Shown: one piece after another, positions 1-5,447 of the stretch
Layout: each line of letters begins with the position of its first letter
How positions within the stretch are numbered: position 1 is the first letter of the stretch
From: Puniceicoccales bacterium
GTDB taxonomy: Bacteria; Verrucomicrobiota; Verrucomicrobiae; Opitutales; LL51
Reading direction: 5' to 3'
Length of the DNA stretch: 5,447 nucleotides
NCBI GenBank assembly: GCA_031259625.1
Contig: JAIRLG010000068.1
Coordinates: 1 to 5,447, forward strand
The notes under the pieces: generated by a model
Database searches by the model: none
Seen by the model: only the letters and a program-made list of their open reading frames with translations
What the model was told of the DNA's origin: nothing
Program-made: the position numbers and the translations under genes

Positions 1-11
1 CGCCCGTTTTC

Positions 12-101
12 GGGGCTGCCTTTGGCTTCCGTAGGAAGCGGCCCGCCGGCGGCGGGCCCCGCCGAAGCCCCCGCAGGGGGCTTCGGCGCAAAGGCAGCCC
101 C
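12..101 (+). repeat. Cloverleaf inverted-repeat element, copy A
   Basis: This is a compact four-way-junction inverted repeat. The closing stem is 13 perfect base pairs, 12-24 (GGGGCTGCCTTTG) with 89-101. Inside it are three hairpins in a row: arm 1 at 25-39 (GCTTCC, loop GTA, 6 bp), arm 2 at 40-58 (GGCCCGCC, loop GGC, 8 bp) and arm 3 at 60-88 (CGCCGAAGCCCCC, loop GCA, 13 bp). Only C59 is unpaired at the junction, so 80 of 90 bases are paired with no mismatch. It lies 94 nt upstream of prfA. The architecture recurs in three other gaps of this window. The base pairing is read directly from the sequence. Whether it acts as DNA or RNA, and what it does, is unknown. It is not a tRNA: the loops are 3 nt and no tRNA consensus bases are present. 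Strand is assigned from the short-medium-long arm order. Confidence 0.88.
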
Positions 102-144
102 AACCCCTTTTTCCTGGGGCATCCTTCCCGAACCCGCTCGGCGC

Positions 145-173
145 TTGACGGAAAGGGCCCAGTCCCTTAAAGC
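145..173 (+). promoter_or_regulatory. Weak sigma-70-like promoter candidate for prfA
   Basis: TTGACG at 145-150 matches five of six bases of the -35 consensus. At 16-17 nt spacing the possible -10 (TTAAAG at 167-172 or TAAAGC at 168-173) matches only three of six. It lies between element A and prfA, where a promoter would be expected. The weak -10 makes this a guess. Confidence 0.2.
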
Positions 174-195
174 TCAGGGGATTCACGGATGAGCC

Positions 196-1287
196 ATGGC
201 GTCCATTCCCAGCATCGATCCCTTCCGCCGCCGCCACGAGGACCTGGAACAGGCGATGGCGTCGGCGGACTTTTTTTCCGACCCACGCCAGGCCGCCCGC
301 ATCGCGAAGGAGCACCAGCAACTGGCCCAGCTCCTGGAAAAATACGGCCACTACGAACGGCTACGGGCCGAGCTGGCCGACTGCCGGCGCCTCCTGGACG
401 AACCGGAGGGCGAAGCCGAACTGAAGGGCCTGGCCGAGGAGGAGCAGCGGAGGATTCTGGAGGAATTGGAACGGCTGGAAGGGGCCATTCTGCTGGACAT
501 GATCCCGCCGGAGGCCTCGGATTCGCGCCATACGGTCATGGAGATTCGGGCCGGCACCGGTGGGGACGAGGCGAGCCTGTTCGCCGGCGATCTCTTCCGG
601 CTCTACATGCGCTACGCGGAGCGGAGGGGCTGGCAGCTGGAGGTGCTCAGTTCCAGCCCGTCGGCCTGCGGGGGGTTCAAGGAGATCATCTTTCTGATTC
701 GCGGCGAAGGGGCCTACCGTCGTCTGAAGCTGGAGAGCGGGGGGCATCGGGTGCAGCGTATCCCCGTCACCGAAGCCAACGGGCGCATCCACACCTCGGC
801 GGCGACGGTCGCCGTCCTGCCGGAGGCGGAGGAGGTGGATATTCAAATCGCGCCGGAGGATTTGGAGATCTCCATCTGCCGGGCCAGCGGCCCGGGGGGC
901 CAGGGGGTGAACACGACCGATTCGGCCGTCCAGATCCTCCACCGACCGAGCGGGATGATCGTCTACTGCGCGGATGAGCGTTCCCAGCAGAAGAACCGGG
1001 CGAAGGCGATGACCGTTCTGCGCTCGCGGCTCCTGCAGAGGAGGGAGGAGGAGGAACGGGCCCAGTACGCGGCGGTCCGCAGGCGGCAGGTCGGCAGCGG
1101 CGACCGTTCTGAGCGGATCCGCACCTATAACTTTCCCCAGAATCGCCTGACGGACCACCGCATCGGCCTGACGCTCTACACCCTGTCCCAGATCATGGAC
1201 GGGGATTTGGATGCCCTGCTGGAGGCGTTGGAACTGGCTGACCAGAAGACAAAGATTCAGGCCCTGCTGGAGGAGAAATCCACGTGA
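196..1287 (+). CDS. prfA: Peptide chain release factor 1 (RF1)
   Basis: RF1 recognises UAA and UAG in the ribosomal A site and triggers hydrolysis of peptidyl-tRNA. The 363-residue product is close to the usual length of about 360. An N-terminal helical domain (about 1-105) is followed by the decoding domain with the tripeptide P190-V191-T192. A P-x-T tripeptide marks RF1, whereas RF2 has SPF. The catalytic GGQ is at 234-236 within RASGPGGQGVNTTDSAVQ, followed by the usual basic helix and the YNFPQNRLTDHRIG segment. The ATG at 196 is the first possible start, because an in-frame TGA lies at 190-192. The Shine-Dalgarno is poor: AGGGG at 176-180 is about 15 nt away and GGA at 187-189 is short. 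The RF1 methyltransferase gene prmC, often next to prfA, is not directly downstream; a 229-nt gap with element B and then tilS follow. Confidence 0.97.
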   Translation: MASIPSIDPFRRRHEDLEQAMASADFFSDPRQAARIAKEHQQLAQLLEKYGHYERLRAELADCRRLLDEPEGEAELKGLAEEEQRRILEELERLEGAILLDMIPPEASDSRHTVMEIRAGTGGDEASLFAGDLFRLYMRYAERRGWQLEVLSSSPSACGGFKEIIFLIRGEGAYRRLKLESGGHRVQRIPVTEANGRIHTSAATVAVLPEAEEVDIQIAPEDLEISICRASGPGGQGVNTTDSAVQILHRPSGMIVYCADERSQQKNRAKAMTVLRSRLLQRREEEERAQYAAVRRRQVGSGDRSERIRTYNFPQNRLTDHRIGLTLYTLSQIMDGDLDALLEALELADQKTKIQALLEEKST

Positions 1288-1361
1288 AGGGAGATGGGTA
1301 CGAGCATGGGCATGAAGGAGGACTGGTATGGGCGAGGGAAAATTCCCAGGGCTGTGGTTTC

Positions 1362-1454
1362 CCCGCTGTCTTTGCGACAGGAAAAAAGGCTTTTTTTCCT
1401 GTCGGGGCCCATGGCTCGCCATGGGCGAGCCCTGCGGGCTCCAAAGACAGCGGG
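1362..1454 (-). repeat. Cloverleaf inverted-repeat element, copy B (inverted)
   Basis: The closing stem is 13 perfect base pairs, 1362-1374 (CCCGCTGTCTTTG) with 1442-1454. On the + strand it encloses a long arm at 1375-1404 (CGACAGGAAAAAA, loop GGCT, 13 bp), a medium arm at 1407-1426 (GCCCATGG, loop CTCG, 8 bp) and a short arm at 1427-1441 (GAGCCC, loop TGC, 6 bp). Two Gs at 1405-1406 are unpaired; 80 of 93 bases are paired. Read on the - strand the arms are 6, 8 and 13 bp, the same order and lengths as copy A, so I assign it to the - strand. A competing fold exists: GGCTCGCC at 1413-1420 can pair with 1424-1431 around an ATG loop, replacing the medium and short arms. It lies between prfA and tilS and would be transcribed if the two share an mRNA. 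Confidence 0.87.
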
Positions 1455-1500
1455 CCGGGAGCCGGAGGGATGGTATTGGGAACCTGGGGCAAAGGGCTTG

Positions 1501-1508
1501 AGGAGGAG
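1501..1508 (+). promoter_or_regulatory. Strong Shine-Dalgarno of tilS
   Basis: AGGAGGAG ends 8 nt before the ATG at 1517, a near-ideal match and spacing. It fixes the tilS start and suggests efficient initiation independent of prfA translation, which ended more than 200 nt upstream. prfA and ftsH lack a comparable site. Confidence 0.8.
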
Positions 1509-1516
1509 CTGGGCCG

Positions 1517-2992
1517 ATGCCGCCGGATGAATTTTCTCCCCGGGAGGACGAGAATTTTCCGGCCGGCCTTTGGGCGCAACGGGCGGCAGACCTGGGCCGA
1601 CGTATCCCCCGGGAGTTGTTGGAGGGGCGGGTCGTCGGACGGCTTTCCGAAAAAGGCCATCGGGCGAGGGGCATCGCCTGCTCGGGTGGCATCGATTCCC
1701 TCTGCCTCCTGCTGCTGTCCGTCGCCCACTTTCCGGAATGCCCGTTCTTCGTCCTGCACTACAACCACGCCCAACGGGGGGAAGAATCCGACGGCGACGA
1801 GGCCTGGCTGCGCCGGGTCGCCGAGAACCTGGGCCTGCCCTTTTTTTCGGACAGGGGTTCGGCATGGGGGCATCCCTCGGAGGCAGATCTGCGCCGGGAC
1901 CGCTACGCCTTTTTCGAAAGAATTCTGTCACGGGAGCGCAGTCGGCAGCTCCTGCTGGGGCATCAGCGGGACGACGTCTGCGAATCCTGGGTGATGAACA
2001 CCGCCCGTGGGGCCTCCCTGGGGGCGCTGGCCTCCCCGCCGGCCGTGCAGCAGATCGGCTCCTACTGGCGTCTGCGGCCCCTGATCCACCTGGAACGCCG
2101 ACGGCTGGCCGAGGCCCTGCGTGCGGCCGGCATTCCCTGGCGCGAGGACAGCAGCAACCGCGGCGATGCCTTTCTGCGCAATCGCGTCCGCCACCACCTC
2201 CTGCCGATGATGGAAAAAGTGTTCCCCCAACGCCCCTGGAAGGCCGGTTGGCAGCATACCTGGCAGCAGATCCGGGAGGCCGACGAGTTCCTGCGATTTC
2301 ATGCCGAAAGGTTTTCGGATCTCCTCCCAAATCCCTCGCCGGACTTCTCGCCCCTGCGTGGCCAGCCGCGGGCGCTGTGGCGCTTCCTGCTCAACGCCTG
2401 GCTAGGGCGGCAGGGCCTGCGGGCCCAGGTGCGTCCGGGGAATTTCAAAAATATTCTGGAGGCCCTGTCGGAGGGCGGCTCCTTCTCCTGCAGCCTCGGG
2501 ATGGGAAAGGGGCTTCGGGTAAAGGAGTGGCGTCTGGGCCTGGTCGAGGAATGCTCGGCCAAAAGGAAAAATTTCTCCCGGTTTTCGGCCGAGGGGGAAA
2601 ACTTCTCCCGGCTGTGGGATTCCCCACGGGTGGCGGTGGCGGGCGGTTTCCTGGAGAAAAGGCCGTGCCCATGGCCGGAAGGGCAGGGGCAGCAGGGCGT
2701 GGAGGAGCAGGGCCTTCGGGTTAGGGTCGGTCTGCCAGAGCGGCAGCCGCTCCTGCTGAGGAACTGGCGGGCCGGAGATGCCTACCGACCCTTTGGACTG
2801 TCGGGGACGAAGAAGCTGAAAAAAATGTTTCAGGAACGGAGGGTGCCGCCGGAAAAGCGGCGGCGGCTGCCGGTCATCGCGCTGCCCGAATCCGGAAAGA
2901 TCGTCTGGGTGCCCTTCCTGCCGCTCGGCGAGGATTTTCGGGTGCCAGAGGGAAGCGATTCGGCTCTTGAGTTGACATTCCACGAGTTTTGA
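1517..2992 (+). CDS. tilS: tRNA(Ile)-lysidine synthetase TilS
   Basis: TilS uses ATP and lysine to convert C34 of the CAU-anticodon tRNA(Ile) to lysidine, so that it reads AUA and is charged with isoleucine. The 491-residue protein has the PP-loop ATP pyrophosphatase signature SGGIDS at 56-61, after an N-terminal extension of roughly 35 residues compared with many homologues. The NHAQRGEESDGDE segment that follows is typical of the family. The usual HHxDDQxET motif appears as HQRDDVCES at 149-157. WREDSSN and RNRVRHHLLP (221-230) complete the catalytic half. The C-terminal tRNA-binding domain is present: GDAYRPFG at 420-427, then KKLKKMFQERRVP and GKIVWVPFLPLGEDFRV. The start is set by the Shine-Dalgarno AGGAGGAG at 1501-1508. 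The stop is 21 nt before the ftsH ATG, pointing to one operon. A Ser/Gly/Lys-rich linker near residues 350-365 contains a short 30-nt-period repeat. Confidence 0.95.
   Translation: MPPDEFSPREDENFPAGLWAQRAADLGRRIPRELLEGRVVGRLSEKGHRARGIACSGGIDSLCLLLLSVAHFPECPFFVLHYNHAQRGEESDGDEAWLRRVAENLGLPFFSDRGSAWGHPSEADLRRDRYAFFERILSRERSRQLLLGHQRDDVCESWVMNTARGASLGALASPPAVQQIGSYWRLRPLIHLERRRLAEALRAAGIPWREDSSNRGDAFLRNRVRHHLLPMMEKVFPQRPWKAGWQHTWQQIREADEFLRFHAERFSDLLPNPSPDFSPLRGQPRALWRFLLNAWLGRQGLRAQVRPGNFKNILEALSEGGSFSCSLGMGKGLRVKEWRLGLVEECSAKRKNFSRFSAEGENFSRLWDSPRVAVAGGFLEKRPCPWPEGQGQQGVEEQGLRVRVGLPERQPLLLRNWRAGDAYRPFGLSGTKKLKKMFQERRVPPEKRRRLPVIALPESGKIVWVPFLPLGEDFRVPEGSDSALELTFHEF
2568..2611 (+). repeat. Short direct repeat inside tilS, 30-nt period
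   Basis: The 14 nt at 2568-2581 recur at 2598-2611 with one T-to-C difference, exactly 30 nt (10 codons) apart. Both encode an NFSR peptide in a poorly conserved linker ahead of the TilS C-terminal domain. It looks like a small in-frame duplication that has drifted. No functional role is evident. Confidence 0.5.
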
Positions 2993-3013
2993 CGATCCCT
3001 TTTGCCTCAGGCC

Positions 3014-5065
<2,052 letters not shown>

Positions 5066-5084
5066 AGAGCCGCAGCGAATCCTC

Positions 5085-5184
5085 CTTCGCCGCCTTGGGG
5101 GCCAGGGCCCCGGGCCCGCTCCGCGGGCCGCGCTGGGAGGGAAAGGAAGGCCTTCCTTTCCTTCCCAGCGCCAAGGCGGCGAAG
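5085..5184 (+). repeat. Cloverleaf inverted-repeat element, copy C
   Basis: The closing stem is 14 perfect base pairs, 5085-5098 (CTTCGCCGCCTTGG) with 5171-5184. Arm 1 at 5099-5110 is short (GGGC with GCCC, 4-5 bp; G5098 and C5111 offer an alternative register). Arm 2 at 5113-5129 is GGCCCGC, loop TCC, GCGGGCC (7 bp). Arm 3 at 5131-5170 is a 40-nt near-perfect palindrome: 18 bp with one G-T pair at 5139/5162 and the loop GGCC. Three bases are unpaired at the junction (5111, 5112, 5130), and 86 of 100 are paired. It begins 19 nt after the ftsH stop, so an mRNA reading through would carry it in its 3' untranslated region, where it could slow 3' exonucleases or help termination. That role is inference; no T-tract follows the closing stem. 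Confidence 0.88.
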
Positions 5185-5315
5185 TCCCGGACAAAGGCCG
5201 CCGCTCAGGCCCCGAGCAGCCAAGGGAGATATTCCAGAGACGGCGATGTCGGCTACTGCGGAGAGAAGGCCTTCCTCAGGGCCCTCGGTGAGATTTTTCT
5301 TCGGCTGTGTTTTTG
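5185..5315. other. Spacer between elements C and D, no gene seen
   Basis: This 131-nt stretch separates the two downstream cloverleaf elements. I see no convincing coding start with a ribosome binding site, no RNA gene and no terminator. It holds two small palindromes (GAAGGCCTTC and AGGGCCCT, about 5256-5285) and a T-rich run near 5293-5315. CAAAGGCCGCC at 5192-5202 resembles the right closing stem of the repeats but has no partner nearby, so it may be chance or a relic. Confidence 0.5.
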
Positions 5316-5414
5316 TCCGCTGTCTTTAAATCCCAGAGGGATTTGGCCCGCTCCGCGGGCCGCGAGGCGAAAAGGAAAAGTCCCTTTTCCTTTTCGCCCC
5401 GCAAAGACAGCGGA
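5316..5414 (+). repeat. Cloverleaf inverted-repeat element, copy D
   Basis: The closing stem is 12 perfect base pairs, 5316-5327 (TCCGCTGTCTTT) with 5403-5414. The three arms abut one another and the stem with no unpaired junction base. Arm 1 at 5328-5344 is AAATCCC, loop AGA, 7 bp. Arm 2 at 5345-5361 is GGCCCGC, loop TCC, 7 bp, identical to arm 2 of copy C. Arm 3 at 5362-5402 has 15 bp (GGCGAAAAGGAAAAG, loop TCC), then one A-C mismatch and three further pairs. 88 of 99 bases are paired. The closing stem is nearly the same as in copy B, while the arms are unrelated to B. It is the most regular of the four copies. Confidence 0.9.
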
Positions 5415-5447
5415 TGAAGAAGCTTGAAAGCTTCGATGAAGCGCTTG
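5414..5447 (+). CDS. Possible start of a further gene, cut by window edge
   Basis: An ATG at 5414 opens a frame that stays open to the window end (MKKLESFDEAL, 11 codons plus one base). The codons look natural, but there is no clear Shine-Dalgarno and the sample is too short for any assignment. The ATG starts on the last base of element D, so the repeat would form the whole leader of such a gene. A small inverted repeat (GAAGCTT at 5419-5425 with AAGCTTC at 5428-5434) lies in the same stretch. This could equally be plain intergenic sequence. Confidence 0.25.
   Translation, partial: MKKLESFDEAL

Noticed and set aside
12..101. The cloverleaf elements as tRNA genes.
   Set aside because: The folds have 3-4 nt loops, a 12-14 bp closing stem and no anticodon loop, T-loop or D-loop consensus.
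189..977. A 262-codon + strand frame whose ATG at 189 has a better-spaced AGGGG (176-180) than prfA.
   Set aside because: It overlaps prfA out of frame, its Gly/Arg/Pro-rich translation is typical of an off-frame reading of GC-rich DNA, and the prfA frame has full RF1 motifs.
1375..1404. The long arm of element B as a rho-independent terminator of prfA.
   Set aside because: The T-run is inside the stem rather than after a GC-rich hairpin, and the arm is part of the larger cloverleaf.
1284..1994. A + strand frame crossing element B and the start of tilS.
   Set aside because: It overlaps tilS out of frame and has low-complexity composition, with no family motif.
5192..5202. CAAAGGCCGCC as the remnant of a fifth element.
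   Set aside because: It resembles a right closing stem, but no matching left strand or arms are found in the spacer.

Overview
This 5.4 kb, GC-rich bacterial window carries three housekeeping genes, all on the + strand: prfA (peptide chain release factor 1, 196-1287), tilS (tRNA(Ile)-lysidine synthetase, 1517-2992) and ftsH (membrane AAA+ metalloprotease, ATG at 3014, stop at 5065). All three look intact, with their diagnostic motifs in place. The FtsH sequence (for example the GCDEAKEE segment ahead of Walker A) and the tilS-ftsH adjacency suggest a member of the PVC group, perhaps Verrucomicrobiota. That assignment is from memory of family sequences, not from a search, and is tentative.

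Layout: 1-195 is a leader region with a large branched inverted repeat (element A, 12-101) followed by a weak promoter candidate. prfA runs 196-1287. A 229-nt gap (1288-1516) holds a second branched inverted repeat (element B, 1362-1454) and a strong Shine-Dalgarno for tilS. tilS and ftsH are 21 nt apart and are probably co-transcribed. The last 382 nt (5066-5447) hold two more branched inverted repeats (C, 5085-5184; D, 5316-5414) and possibly the first codons of another gene at the window edge.

The unexpected content is in the gaps. All four intergenic elements are 90-100 nt long and fold on paper into the same cloverleaf: a closing stem of 12-14 bp around three consecutive hairpins with 3-4 nt loops and almost no unpaired bases at the four-way junction. 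Between 80 and 89% of the bases in each copy are paired. Closing stems share a consensus near GCYGYCTTTG / CAAAGRCRGC, and differences between copies are compensated on the other strand. The arms are mostly unrelated in sequence but keep the order short, medium GC-rich, long; copy B fits this order when read on the - strand. I do not recognise this as a described repeat family. It looks like a dispersed intergenic structured DNA or RNA element, and it is the main candidate here for something undescribed.

Functionally, RF1 ends translation at UAA/UAG, TilS makes lysidine in the AUA-reading tRNA(Ile), and FtsH degrades membrane and regulatory proteins. No gene in the window is obviously linked to the repeats; any enzyme that mobilises or binds them must lie elsewhere.
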